From VRUE01 sp963704545 (GTDB lineage: Bacteria; Actinomycetota; Thermoleophilia; Solirubrobacterales; 70-9), in NCBI GenBank assembly GCA_963704545.1, contig OY969915.1:434001-498000 (forward strand): a stretch of 64,000 bases of DNA, read 5' to 3'. This document shows, piece after piece, positions 33,467 to 41,676 of the stretch; position 1 is the stretch's first letter, and the number at the start of each line of letters is the position of its first letter. A program made the position numbers and the translations under genes. A model generated the notes under the pieces. The model ran no database searches and was not told the DNA's origin. It saw only the letters and a list, made by a program, of their open reading frames with translations.

Positions 33467-34216
33467 CTACCGTCTCTTCTTCTTTTTCCTAGGCGACGGA
33501 GGTGGTGGTTTGGCCGCCTGAATCTCCGCTGGCGTAGCCACCTGGGGTGCCGGGATCAGCTTCTGGATCGTGTACTGCTGGCCGATCGTCCAGACGTTGG
33601 TGGTGATCCAGTAGAGGACGAGGCCGGCCGGGAAGTTGATTACGAAGGGGACGAAGATCAGCGGCAGGACGAACATCATCACCCGCTGGCTTTTGTCGGC
33701 CGTGACCGCCATGACCATCCCGGAGATCAACTGCGTGCCGACGTAGAGGATGAGCAGGGCGATCAGTTCGCCGCCGACGGCCTTGGCCGTCAGGTCGCTG
33801 ATGAAGAGGAAGGAGGCTTCCGAACCGCACTCGCCGGCCTTGCACCCGATGTCATCCGGGAGCTCGTTCTGCAGCAGGTAGAAGAGGGTGATGAAGACCG
33901 GCAGCTGCGCCAGCAGCGGGATGCAGGAGGCAAAGGGGTTGACTTTGTTCTCCTGGTAGAAGCGCATCATCTCCTGCTGCATGCGCTGGCGGTCGTTTTT
34001 GTATTTCGCCTGGATCTCCTTGATCTGCGGCTGCAGCGCCTGCAGGGCGCGCATCCCTTTCAGCTGTTTGTAGGTCAGCGGGATCAGCAGCGTCCGCGTC
34101 ACGATCGTCAGCGCGATGATCGCGCCGCCCCAGCTGAGGCCGACGCTGTCGTGGAAGAACTTGAGGACTTCGTTGGCGATGTCGATCAGCGGCTGGAGGA
34201 TGTTCGCCGGGATCAT
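33467..34216 (-). CDS. yidC: Membrane protein insertase YidC
   Basis: A 249-aa Oxa1/YidC insertase without the large periplasmic domain of Gram-negative forms. The first core helix carries the conserved Arg (ALTIVTRTLLIPLTY). Then come the cytoplasmic coiled hairpin (QPQIKEIQAKYKNDRQRMQ), PFASCIPLLAQLPVFITLFYLL and a final helix pair (VINFPAGLVLYWITTNVW). The basic tail (SPRKKKKRR) contacts ribosomes. An N-terminal lipoprotein signal is absent. It overlaps yidD by 4 nt (ATGA). It inserts membrane proteins with or without SecYEG. Confidence 0.95.
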   Translation of the reverse strand: MIPANILQPLIDIANEVLKFFHDSVGLSWGGAIIALTIVTRTLLIPLTYKQLKGMRALQALQPQIKEIQAKYKNDRQRMQQEMMRFYQENKVNPFASCIPLLAQLPVFITLFYLLQNELPDDIGCKAGECGSEASFLFISDLTAKAVGGELIALLILYVGTQLISGMVMAVTADKSQRVMMFVLPLIFVPFVINFPAGLVLYWITTNVWTIGQQYTIQKLIPAPQVATPAEIQAAKPPPPSPRKKKKRR

Positions 34217-34485
34217 GTGTGCACCTCACCGTGGTGGGTGGCGGGGTCGACCGGGCCGACTCGCAGCGTGAAGCGCTCGGGAAGTGGGTCGAAGCCGCCG
34301 TGGCTGAAGGGATTGCAGCGCAGAATGCGCCAGGTACCGAGGAGGGCGCCGCGCAGGACGCCGAATCGCTGCACGGCTTCGGCGGTGTATGCGGAACAGG
34401 TCGGCTCGTAGCGACAGCGGCGCGGGATCGCGGGGGAGATCCAGCGTTGGTAGGCGGCGATCAGGGCTAGGAGCGGCCGTTTCAC
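34213..34485 (-). CDS. yidD: Membrane protein insertion factor YidD
   Basis: A 90-aa protein with the amphipathic N-terminal helix MKRPLLALIAAYQRWISP and the YidD signature CRYEPTCSAYTAEAVQRFG, then RILRCNPFSHGGFDP. It assists YidC-dependent insertion. The start is a GTG overlapping the rnpA stop by 4 nt. The N-terminal codons lie within the parS-like site 34478-34493, so the gene start is also a ParB site candidate. Confidence 0.94.
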   Translation of the reverse strand: MKRPLLALIAAYQRWISPAIPRRCRYEPTCSAYTAEAVQRFGVLRGALLGTWRILRCNPFSHGGFDPLPERFTLRVGPVDPATHHGEVHT

Positions 34486-34493
34486 GTGGAACG
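34478..34493. promoter_or_regulatory. parS-like ParB binding site
   Basis: CGTTTCACGTGGAACG is a 16-nt palindrome-like site. It matches the parS consensus TGTTTCACGTGAAACA at 13 of 16 positions, with the central CACGTG intact. One half is TTTCAC and the other GTGGAA; the GTGGAA half is also found in described parS variants. It lies at the yidD start and rnpA end, within 0.7 kb of dnaA. No second equally good site was seen. Confidence 0.75.
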
Positions 34494-34850
34494 CTTTCCC
34501 TTGCCACCGGCCAGCGCCTCTTCGAGGCTCCCCCGCACTCCCGCGGCCCCGTCGCGCTCGACCAGGTCGCCGATCTCGGGCCGGGCAACCAAGACGAAAT
34601 CGTGGCCGGCGGGGAGCTGGTCGGACAGGCCCCAGAAAGCCTCGCGCATGACCCGCTTGACCCGGTTGCGGTCAACGGCGCCGCCGACCTTGCGGCTCAC
34701 CGAGACACCGAGCCTCACTTCGTCGGCCTCTTCGCTCTTACGGGGGAACCTGTAGAGGACGAGGTAGCGGGTCGCATGTGATGATCCGTCGCGGTAGACG
34801 CGGTCGAACTCGCCGCTGCGGGAAAGCCGGCGGCGTCTTGGTGCCGCCAT
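34482..34850 (-). CDS. rnpA: Ribonuclease P protein component
   Basis: A 122-aa basic protein. The RNR-type motif DRNRVKRVMREAFWGL (about 58-73) binds the M1 RNA. SRSGEFDRVYRDGSSHATR is the usual N-terminal substrate cleft. It processes tRNA 5' ends with RNA component rnpB, which is not in this window. The start codon immediately follows the rpmH stop, so the two are co-translated. The C-terminus ends KGKRST. Confidence 0.95.
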   Translation of the reverse strand: MAAPRRRRLSRSGEFDRVYRDGSSHATRYLVLYRFPRKSEEADEVRLGVSVSRKVGGAVDRNRVKRVMREAFWGLSDQLPAGHDFVLVARPEIGDLVERDGAAGVRGSLEEALAGGKGKRST

Positions 34851-34985
34851 CTAGGGGGTGAGGCGCTTCCGGCCTTTGCGGCGGCGGCGCTTGAGAATCG
34901 CCCGGCCGCCCCGGGTGCTCATACGCGCCCGGAACCCGTGGGTCTTCGCCCGCTTCCGCTTCTTCGGCTGATAAGTCCGCTTCAT
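34851..34985 (-). CDS. rpmH: 50S ribosomal protein L34
   Basis: A 44-aa protein, MKRTYQPKKRKRAKTHGFR onward, with the family core RMSTRGGRAILKRRRRKGRK and a C-terminal RLTP. It is a short gene that ORF callers with a length limit would miss. It is the first gene of the leftward rpmH-rnpA-yidD-yidC block, adjacent to dnaA, the classic origin landmark. The divergent region to dnaA (34986-35105, 120 nt) should hold promoters for both. Confidence 0.97.
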   Translation of the reverse strand: MKRTYQPKKRKRAKTHGFRARMSTRGGRAILKRRRRKGRKRLTP

Positions 34986-35105
34986 CGGCCGTCGCAGTAT
35001 ACGGATCGCTTTTCAACCTGCGTGCCGGGGGCGGCGCAGGCTTTCTTCGGGATTTGCGGGCGGGCCGATTTCGCAGCTCGCGGCCGTCGCTATGGTCGGC
35101 CGCTG

Positions 35106-36425
35106 GTGGACGATTGCGCGGCGAAATCCGAGCTTGACCGTACCTGGGAGGAAATCCGGGAGCGCCTGCGCGCGTCTGTGCCGCCGTCCACTTTCCAGCT
35201 CTGGCTCGAGCCTGTGGAGGTCTCGAGCGCACGAGCTGGGGTCCTCTACCTCTCGGCTCCGGACAGCATCCGGACCTGGACCGAACGGCGCTACACCGGC
35301 CTGATCCGTGAGGCGCTGAGGGCCAGCGAGTCCGACCTGGCCGATGTCAGCTTCACCGGGAGCGACACCGAGGGGGCCGGTCCTCGCCCCGATCTCGATC
35401 TCAACGTCAACTACACCTTCGACCGGTTCGTGATCGGCGAGGGCAACCGCGTCGCCCACGCCGCGGCCCTCGCCGTCGCGGAGGCGCCGTCGGAGGCCTA
35501 CAACCCGCTCTTCCTCCACGGCCCACCGGGCCTCGGCAAGACGCATCTCCTGGTGGCGATCGCCAACTACCTCTCAGCTTCGGCGCCCACCCTCGGGATC
35601 CGCTACACCACCGCCGAGCGCTTCACCAACGAGTTCGTCGCCGCGCTGCGCACACAGGGCGCTGAGGAGTTCAAGCGTCGGTATCGAGATCTCGACGTGC
35701 TGCTCGTCGATGACGTCCAGTTCCTCGAGGGCAAGCGCCACACCGAGGACGAGTTCTTCCACACCTTCAACGCGCTCTACGAGGGCGGCAGCCAGATAGT
35801 TCTCTCCGCGGACCGCATCCCGAGCGAGCTCTCGACCCTCGAGACGCGCCTGCGCGATCGTTTCGAGTGGGGGCTGACGGTCGCCGTCGAGCCTCCCAAC
35901 CTGGCGACGCGCCTCACCGTCCTGCGCCGTCTCGTTCGCGAGGCCGGAATCGACACCGAGGGCGACGTCCTGACCGAGCTTGCGCAGCGGATCGACGCCA
36001 ACGTGCGCCAGCTCCACGGGGCGCTCACCCGCGTGATCGCCCACGCCTCGCTCACCGCGAAGCCGGTCAGCACCGAGCTCGTCGACGCCGTGATCCCGAA
36101 GGTTTCGCGTCCGCGGGAAACCAACCCGGTCGAGGAGATCCAGCACCGCGTGTCGGCTGCCTTCGGCATCTCGCGTGCCGAGCTCGTCGGCTCCACGCGT
36201 GCCGCCACCCCCCTGCGCGCCCGCCAGGTCGCGATCTACCTCACCCGTGAGCTGACTGACCTCTCGCTTCCTCAGATCGGCCGGCTCTACGGCGGACGAG
36301 ATCACTCGACCGTGCTCAACTCGATCCGCCGGATCGAAGCTCGATGCGGCGAGGACACCCAGCTCGCCACCCGGGTCGAGCAGCTCCGCTCCGCAATCCA
36401 CAACGGCTCCACAGGCTCTGCCTGA
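35106..36425 (+). CDS. dnaA: Chromosomal replication initiator DnaA
   Basis: About 439 aa from the GTG at 35106 (VDDCAAKSELDRTWEEI). No ribosome binding site is clear and the start is inferred from homology with N-terminal domain I. Domain I is followed by a short linker. The AAA+ domain has HGPPGLGKTHLLVAIANY (Walker A), DVLLVDDVQFLEGK (Walker B) and RDRFEWGLTVAVEPP. Domain IV is the DNA-binding part with ARQVAIYLTRELTDLSLPQIG and GGRDHSTVLNSIRRIE. It melts oriC. Domain II is short, making the protein smaller than in Streptomyces. Confidence 0.97.
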   Translation: MDDCAAKSELDRTWEEIRERLRASVPPSTFQLWLEPVEVSSARAGVLYLSAPDSIRTWTERRYTGLIREALRASESDLADVSFTGSDTEGAGPRPDLDLNVNYTFDRFVIGEGNRVAHAAALAVAEAPSEAYNPLFLHGPPGLGKTHLLVAIANYLSASAPTLGIRYTTAERFTNEFVAALRTQGAEEFKRRYRDLDVLLVDDVQFLEGKRHTEDEFFHTFNALYEGGSQIVLSADRIPSELSTLETRLRDRFEWGLTVAVEPPNLATRLTVLRRLVREAGIDTEGDVLTELAQRIDANVRQLHGALTRVIAHASLTAKPVSTELVDAVIPKVSRPRETNPVEEIQHRVSAAFGISRAELVGSTRAATPLRARQVAIYLTRELTDLSLPQIGRLYGGRDHSTVLNSIRRIEARCGEDTQLATRVEQLRSAIHNGSTGSA

Positions 36426-36561
36426 CAGCCGACGCCGGTGTAAGAATCAGTGCCCTTCCACAGAGCAGCCCACAACCCGCGAAGCCATTGCCGGAGCGGC
36501 ATGGCCCTCGCTCCCGCGCTTTTCAACAAGCCCTAATCCAACTCAAGAAGGCATTCACCAC
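36394..36561. other. Candidate oriC region (dnaA-dnaN)
   Basis: The dnaA-dnaN spacer and the last codons of dnaA contain several degenerate DnaA-box-like 9-mers. These include CAATCCACA (36394-36402), CTTCCACAG (36455-36463), TTTTCAACA (36520-36528) and TAATCCAAC (36534-36542). None equals TTATCCACA. There is no clear AT-rich unwinding element. The position between dnaA and dnaN, with gene orientation diverging around here, is the main argument. Other spacers (34986-35105, 39073-39228) have no better cluster. Confidence 0.45.
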
Positions 36562-37668
36562 TTGAAGCTGACAACCAAACGCGATGAGCTGGTCGCAAAG
36601 CTCTCAGTCGTCTCCCGCGCCGTTTCCACGCGCGCCGCAACCCAGTCGCTTTCGGGAATCCTGGTCGGTGTCGAGGAGGGCCGCGTCAGCCTCTGCGCAA
36701 CCGATCTCGAGATGGGACTGAAGACCGATTTGGCGGCGGAGGCGGACGGCACCGGCTCGATTCTCCTTCCCGGCCGACTCCTCGCCGAGCTCGCGCGTTC
36801 CCTCGGCGACCCAACGGTGGAGATCGAACTGCGCGAGTCCGAGCGCGACGTCGAGATTCGCAGCGGCGGCTCCAGCTTCCACCTGCGGACCCTCCCCAGC
36901 GAGGATTTCCCCAAGCTGCCGGACGAGGAGGGCGAGCCCTTGACGATTCCGGCGGCGGCGCTGGCGGCTGCCGTCGACCTCGTCGCCGGCGCCGCGTCCC
37001 GCGACGACATGCGGCCGGTGCTGACGGGGGTCCTGGTCAGCGCCAGCGGCTCCGAGATGACCATGGTCGCGACCGACTCCTACCGGCTCGCGGTCAAGCG
37101 CACCGAGCTCGAGCAGGAGATCGGCGGCGAGCTGCAGGCCAACATCCCCGCCCGCGCGCTGCGCGAGCTCGGCCGTATCGTCTCCAGCGACGGCGTCGGG
37201 ACGGTCTCGGTGGCCCTTCTCCGCAACCAGGCCGTCTTCAAGGCAGGGGAGATCCTCCTCAACACGAGGCTGATCGACGGCCAGTTCCCCAACTTTCGAC
37301 AGCTCCTGCCGGAGTCCTACGAGCACGACGTCAGATTGCCGCGACCAGAGCTGCTCGACGTGATCCGCCGCGTCAGTCAGCTCGCCCAGCGCAACGCTCC
37401 GCTGAGACTGTCGTTCTCCCCGGGCGAGCTGACCGTGGCAGCCTCGACCCCGGACGTCGGCGATGCCGAAGAGACGATGCCGGCGGCGTTCGAGGGCGAG
37501 CAGCTGGAGATCGGCTTCAACCCCGACTTCCTGCGCGAGGGCATCGAAAGCGTCGAGGGCGACGAGGTGATGCTGCGCCTGATCTCACCGCTGCGGCCGG
37601 GACTGCTTCAGCCGGTCGACAACGAAGACTTCCGCTACCTGGTGATGCCGATCCGCCTCAACGTCTGA
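36562..37668 (+). CDS. dnaN: DNA polymerase III beta subunit (sliding clamp)
   Basis: A 368-aa ring-forming clamp with three repeated clamp folds. It starts at a TTG (36562) with AAGAAGG 10 nt upstream. MKLTTKRDELVAKLSVVSRAV, the loop FPKLPDE, VATDSYRLAVKRTEL in domain 2, and the C-terminal RYLVMPIRLNV (hydrophobic protein-binding pocket) are typical. It tethers polymerases and partners such as DnaA regulators. It is followed by recF after 10 nt. Confidence 0.97.
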   Translation: MKLTTKRDELVAKLSVVSRAVSTRAATQSLSGILVGVEEGRVSLCATDLEMGLKTDLAAEADGTGSILLPGRLLAELARSLGDPTVEIELRESERDVEIRSGGSSFHLRTLPSEDFPKLPDEEGEPLTIPAAALAAAVDLVAGAASRDDMRPVLTGVLVSASGSEMTMVATDSYRLAVKRTELEQEIGGELQANIPARALRELGRIVSSDGVGTVSVALLRNQAVFKAGEILLNTRLIDGQFPNFRQLLPESYEHDVRLPRPELLDVIRRVSQLAQRNAPLRLSFSPGELTVAASTPDVGDAEETMPAAFEGEQLEIGFNPDFLREGIESVEGDEVMLRLISPLRPGLLQPVDNEDFRYLVMPIRLNV

Positions 37669-37678
37669 GGTTGGCCGG

Positions 37679-38770
37679 GTGCTGGTCACGGCCGTCGAAG
37701 CGAGGCCACTGAGGAGCCTGGCACAGGCCCGGGTCGAGCTCGGCCCGGGAATCGTCAGCCTCGTCGGTCCCAACGGGATCGGCAAGACGAACCTGCTCGA
37801 GGCGCTCTACTTCGCCCTCACCGGCCGTTCCTTCCGAACCGGCGACCGGCGCGACCTGATCCCGTTCGGCGAGTCCTTCGGCCGTGCCGAAGCGACGGTG
37901 CGCGACGACGACGGCATCGAGCGGCGGCTCCTCGCCTCGGTGAGCCGTGCCGAGGGTCGCCGGCACCTGCTCGACGGCAACGCCGCCGACCCGGCCACGA
38001 TTTCCCACAGCCGTCCTCCCGTAGCCGTCTTCGCTCCCGACCGACTCGCTCTGATCAAGGGCCCGCCGGCGGAACGCCGGGCTCACCTCGACGGCTTCAT
38101 CGCCGCCCGCTGGCCCGCCCGTGCCGACCTGCGCAAGCGATTCGGACAGGTGCTCGCGCAGCGTAACGCCCTTGTTGGCCGTATCGCCTCGGGCCGCGGA
38201 ACGCCCGGTGACCTCGACGTCTGGGACGAGACGATGGCGGCAGCGGCAGCGGCGCTGGTGGCCGCCCGTGCCGCGGCGGTCTCCGAGCTGGCCGAGCCTT
38301 TCGCGAGCGCGGCGGAGGAGCTCGGCGTGGAGGGTGCGGCGACGATCGAGTACGCACCTCGTGCCGCGGGGTCGGCCGAGGAGGTCCGCACCGGCCTGGC
38401 CGAGCGCCGCGAGGCCGACATCCGCCTCGGCCGCAGTTCCTGGGGCCCTCACCTGGACGAGCTGAAGATCGAGCGCGATGGCCGCTCGCTGCGCCGCTAC
38501 GGCTCGCAGGGCCAGCAACGAGCTGCGTTTCTCGCCCTTCTGTTTGCCGAGCGCGACGCGCTCCTCCAGGCCCGCCGCGTCGTGCCGCTGCTGTTGCTCG
38601 ACGACGTCATGAGCGAGCTGGATCCGGGACGCCGGGAGCGCCTGGTCGAGCGGCTCGCGACCGGTGGACAGGCCCTGATCACCGCGGCGTCGATGGACTC
38701 CCTGCCGGACCGGGCAAGCGGATCCGTCGTGCGAATGCCGCTCCTCGTCAGCGAGGCCGCGGCAGCATGA
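37679..38770 (+). CDS. recF: DNA replication and repair protein RecF
   Basis: A 363-aa SMC-like ATPase. Walker A is VGPNGIGKTNLLEALYF (about 28-44). The ABC signature region is GSQGQQRAAFLALLFAERD, and Walker B LLLLDDVMSELDPGRRE. It helps load RecA at gaps together with RecO/RecR. The start is GTG at 37679. The stop overlaps the dciA start by 4 nt. It lies between dnaN and gyrB, as in most actinobacteria. Confidence 0.95.
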   Translation: MLVTAVEARPLRSLAQARVELGPGIVSLVGPNGIGKTNLLEALYFALTGRSFRTGDRRDLIPFGESFGRAEATVRDDDGIERRLLASVSRAEGRRHLLDGNAADPATISHSRPPVAVFAPDRLALIKGPPAERRAHLDGFIAARWPARADLRKRFGQVLAQRNALVGRIASGRGTPGDLDVWDETMAAAAAALVAARAAAVSELAEPFASAAEELGVEGAATIEYAPRAAGSAEEVRTGLAERREADIRLGRSSWGPHLDELKIERDGRSLRRYGSQGQQRAAFLALLFAERDALLQARRVVPLLLLDDVMSELDPGRRERLVERLATGGQALITAASMDSLPDRASGSVVRMPLLVSEAAAA

Positions 38771-39072
38771 GCCGGCGCAGAGCGCCGCGTCCGGCCGCGA
38801 CGGCGCTGCGCGCCGCGCTCGGTAGGGCAGCGCCGAAGACGCCGCTCGCTGCGCTCCAGGTCGCCTGGGCGGAGACCGTGGGGGAGCAGATCGCCGCTGT
38901 CGCCAGCCCTGTCTCCGAGCGTGCGGGGGAGGCCGTGGTGAGCTGCTCGGATTCCGTCTGGGCGCAGGAGTTGGATTTGATGCAAGGGCAGCTCTTGGAG
39001 CGCCTCGAGGAGCGCCTCGGAGAGCAGGCGCCCCGGAGTTTGCGGTTCCGTGTGGAAGATGACCGAAAGTAA
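38767..39072 (+). CDS. dciA: DciA-type helicase loader (DUF721)
   Basis: A 101-aa DUF721 protein. A basic N-terminus (SRRRAPRPAATALRAALG) is followed by the conserved LAALQVAWAETVGEQIAAVAS and SCSDSVWAQELDLMQGQLLE. DciA replaces DnaC/DnaI as the loader of the DnaB helicase in most bacteria. It overlaps recF by 4 nt, and the short C-terminal tail ends with DDRK. Assigning it to dciA follows family knowledge. Confidence 0.88.
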   Translation: MSRRRAPRPAATALRAALGRAAPKTPLAALQVAWAETVGEQIAAVASPVSERAGEAVVSCSDSVWAQELDLMQGQLLERLEERLGEQAPRSLRFRVEDDRK

Positions 39073-39228
39073 TTTAAATTATGGCGATTTGCAGGGCTTT
39101 TGGCTCGGTACGGCCGACCCTCGAGGGGCCCGAACTGGTATCCTTATGTCTACTTGCGTTTCTGCCCTGACCCTGTGCGGCACGCGTCCACGGAGTCGGG
39201 GTTTTCTATGAGAGCGGGAAGGGACTAA

Positions 39229-41658
39229 TTGCCTGACACGACGAAGACGCCTGGGCCTGAAAAAGGCGGCTCGGGTTCCTATGGCGCCCAGGACATCACA
39301 GTCCTCGAGGGCTTGGAGGCGGTCCGCAAGCGGCCTGGCATGTACATCGGCTCGACCGGGCCGCGCGGCCTTCACCACCTGGTCTACGAGGTCGTCGACA
39401 ACTCGGTTGACGAGGCGATCGCCGGCCACTGCGACAGCGTCCGCGTCGTCCTCCACCCCGACAACAGTTGCACCGTCACCGACGACGGGCGCGGGATCCC
39501 GGTCGAAATGCACGCCAAGGAGAAACGGCCGGCCGCCGAGGTGGTGCTGACCACGCTGCACGCCGGCGGCAAGTTCGGCGACGGCGGCGGCTACAAGGTT
39601 TCCGGCGGCCTGCACGGTGTCGGCGTCTCGGTCGTAAACGCACTCTCCGAGCAGCTGCATCTGGAGATCAGCCGCGACGGTGCAGTCTGGTCCCAGGACT
39701 ACGAGCGGGGTAAGCCGCAGGCCGAGCTTGCCAAGGGCAGCGCGACCGACTCGACCGGCACCTCGATCACCTTCCTTCCCGACGCCGAGATCTTCGACGA
39801 GCTCGAGTTCGACTACGCGACCCTCGCAGAGCGGTTGCGCGAGACCGCCTTCCTCACCCGCGGTCTCAAGATCGAGTTGGTCGACGAGCGCGCCGCGGGC
39901 CAGAGCGACAGCTTTCACTACGAGGGCGGCATCGTCGACTTCGTCGCCCACCTCAACGAGAACAAGGACGCCCTGCACCGCAAGACCGTCTTCTTCGAGG
40001 GTGAGACCGAGGACGGCCACGTCGAGGTGGCGATGCAGTGGAACTCCTCCTACCAGGAGTCGGTCTTCAGCTTCGCCAACAACATCAACACCCACGAGGG
40101 CGGCTCCCACCTCTCCGGCTTCCGCTCCGCGCTGACCCGCACGCTCAACGCCTACGCCCGCGGGAAAGGCCTGCTCAAAGAGAAAGACGAGAACCTCACC
40201 GGCGACGACGTTCGCGAGGGACTTACCGCGGTGATCTCGGTCAAGCTCCAGGATCCCCAGTTCGAGGGTCAGACCAAGACCAAGCTCGGCAACCCCCCGA
40301 TCGAGGGCCTGGTCAAGGAGACGGTGAACCGCAAGCTCGGCGAGTTCTTCGAGGAGAACCCCGGCGAGGCGAAACGGATCGTCGGCAAGGCGGTCGACGC
40401 GGCCCGGGCGCGCCAGGCGGCCCGCAAGGCCCGCGACCTGACCCGCCGTAAGTCGGCGCTGGAGAACTCGACCCTGCCGGGCAAGCTGGCCGACTGCACC
40501 GTCCGCGACCCGGCCCTGGCCGAGCTGTTCATCGTCGAGGGCGATTCCGCCGGCGGCTCGGCGAAGCAGGGCCGCGATCGCAACACCCAGGCGGTCCTGC
40601 CGCTGCGCGGCAAGATCATCAACGTCGAGAAGGCGCGGATCGACAAGGTCCTCTCCAATCAGGAGATCCAGGCGTTGATCACGGCCGTGGGCACCGGCAT
40701 CCGCGAGGAGTTCGACGTCAAAGACGCCCGCTACCACAAGGTCGTGCTGATGACCGACGCCGACGTGGACGGCGCCCACATCCGCACCCTGGTGCTCACC
40801 TTCCTCTACCGCGAGATGCCGGAGCTGATCGAGGCCGGCTACGTCTACATCGCCAAGCCGCCGCTCTACAAGCTGAAGAACGGCAAGCAGGAGACCTACG
40901 TCGAGAAGGAGTCCGAGCTGGAGGAGCTGCTGCTGCGGGACAAGCTCGAGCAGATGGCGGTGTCCGACGCCGAGGGCACCTCGCACAAGCTGACCACGAC
41001 CCGCTGGCAGCGTTTCAACCGGCGCCTCAGGGAGCATGAGGGGTGGGCCGACTCGCTGCAGGCCGAGTATGGCCACGAGCTGGTGCGCTTCCTCGGCGAG
41101 TCGGAAATCCTCGACCGGGGGGTGACCACGCTGGCGGACGCCAAGGAGGTTCTGAACGGCGAGGCCGGCGAGGACGAGCCGTTCGACACCGAGATCGTCT
41201 CCGAATCGGGCGACGGGGTCCTGGTCAGCGCTATTCACCGGCGCGACGGGCTGGCAAAGACATTCGAGCTCTCCTCGCCACTGTTCGAGTCGCATGACTA
41301 CCGCCGCCTGGTGGCCTCGCACGCCGACCTGCTCAGCCAGGTCGGCCGCCCGCCGTTCAAGCTTGCCCTCGATCAGAAAGCAAAGACTGCGGAGTCATTC
41401 GCCGGGTTGCGGCGGATGGTGATGGAGCTGGCCCGCCACGGTGTGACGATGCAGCGCTTCAAGGGCCTGGGCGAGATGAACGCCGACCAGCTGCGCGAAA
41501 CGACGATGGATCCGTCGAGCCGCACCTTGGAGCGGGTGCGGATCGACGACGCGGCGCTGGCGGAGAAGATCTTCGCCGACCTGATGGGCGACAAGGTCGA
41601 GCCGCGCAAGGCCTTCATCGAAAGGCATGCCAAGGAGGTCAGGTTCCTTGACGTCTAA
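39229..41658 (+). CDS. gyrB: DNA gyrase subunit B (long form)
   Basis: An 809-aa protein from a TTG (39229) with GGGAAGGG upstream. The GHKL ATPase part has DNSVDEAIAG and DDGRGIPVEMH. The TOPRIM domain has EGDSAGGSAKQGRDR and a second acidic motif TDADVDGAHIRTL. About 170 residues (roughly 565-735) lie between TOPRIM and the tail QRFKGLGEMNADQL. That insertion is typical of Gram-negative GyrB and makes this chain about 150 residues longer than the mycobacterial one. It negatively supercoils DNA with GyrA. Confidence 0.97.
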   Translation: MPDTTKTPGPEKGGSGSYGAQDITVLEGLEAVRKRPGMYIGSTGPRGLHHLVYEVVDNSVDEAIAGHCDSVRVVLHPDNSCTVTDDGRGIPVEMHAKEKRPAAEVVLTTLHAGGKFGDGGGYKVSGGLHGVGVSVVNALSEQLHLEISRDGAVWSQDYERGKPQAELAKGSATDSTGTSITFLPDAEIFDELEFDYATLAERLRETAFLTRGLKIELVDERAAGQSDSFHYEGGIVDFVAHLNENKDALHRKTVFFEGETEDGHVEVAMQWNSSYQESVFSFANNINTHEGGSHLSGFRSALTRTLNAYARGKGLLKEKDENLTGDDVREGLTAVISVKLQDPQFEGQTKTKLGNPPIEGLVKETVNRKLGEFFEENPGEAKRIVGKAVDAARARQAARKARDLTRRKSALENSTLPGKLADCTVRDPALAELFIVEGDSAGGSAKQGRDRNTQAVLPLRGKIINVEKARIDKVLSNQEIQALITAVGTGIREEFDVKDARYHKVVLMTDADVDGAHIRTLVLTFLYREMPELIEAGYVYIAKPPLYKLKNGKQETYVEKESELEELLLRDKLEQMAVSDAEGTSHKLTTTRWQRFNRRLREHEGWADSLQAEYGHELVRFLGESEILDRGVTTLADAKEVLNGEAGEDEPFDTEIVSESGDGVLVSAIHRRDGLAKTFELSSPLFESHDYRRLVASHADLLSQVGRPPFKLALDQKAKTAESFAGLRRMVMELARHGVTMQRFKGLGEMNADQLRETTMDPSSRTLERVRIDDAALAEKIFADLMGDKVEPRKAFIERHAKEVRFLDV

Positions 41659-41676
41659 CGATCGGCGGGTGAGCTG

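Noticed and set aside
39079..41322. 747-aa open frame antisense to gyrB
   Set aside because: It is a mirror of the gyrB codons in GC-rich DNA, with low-complexity Leu/Val/Gly/Asp-rich composition and no recognisable domain.
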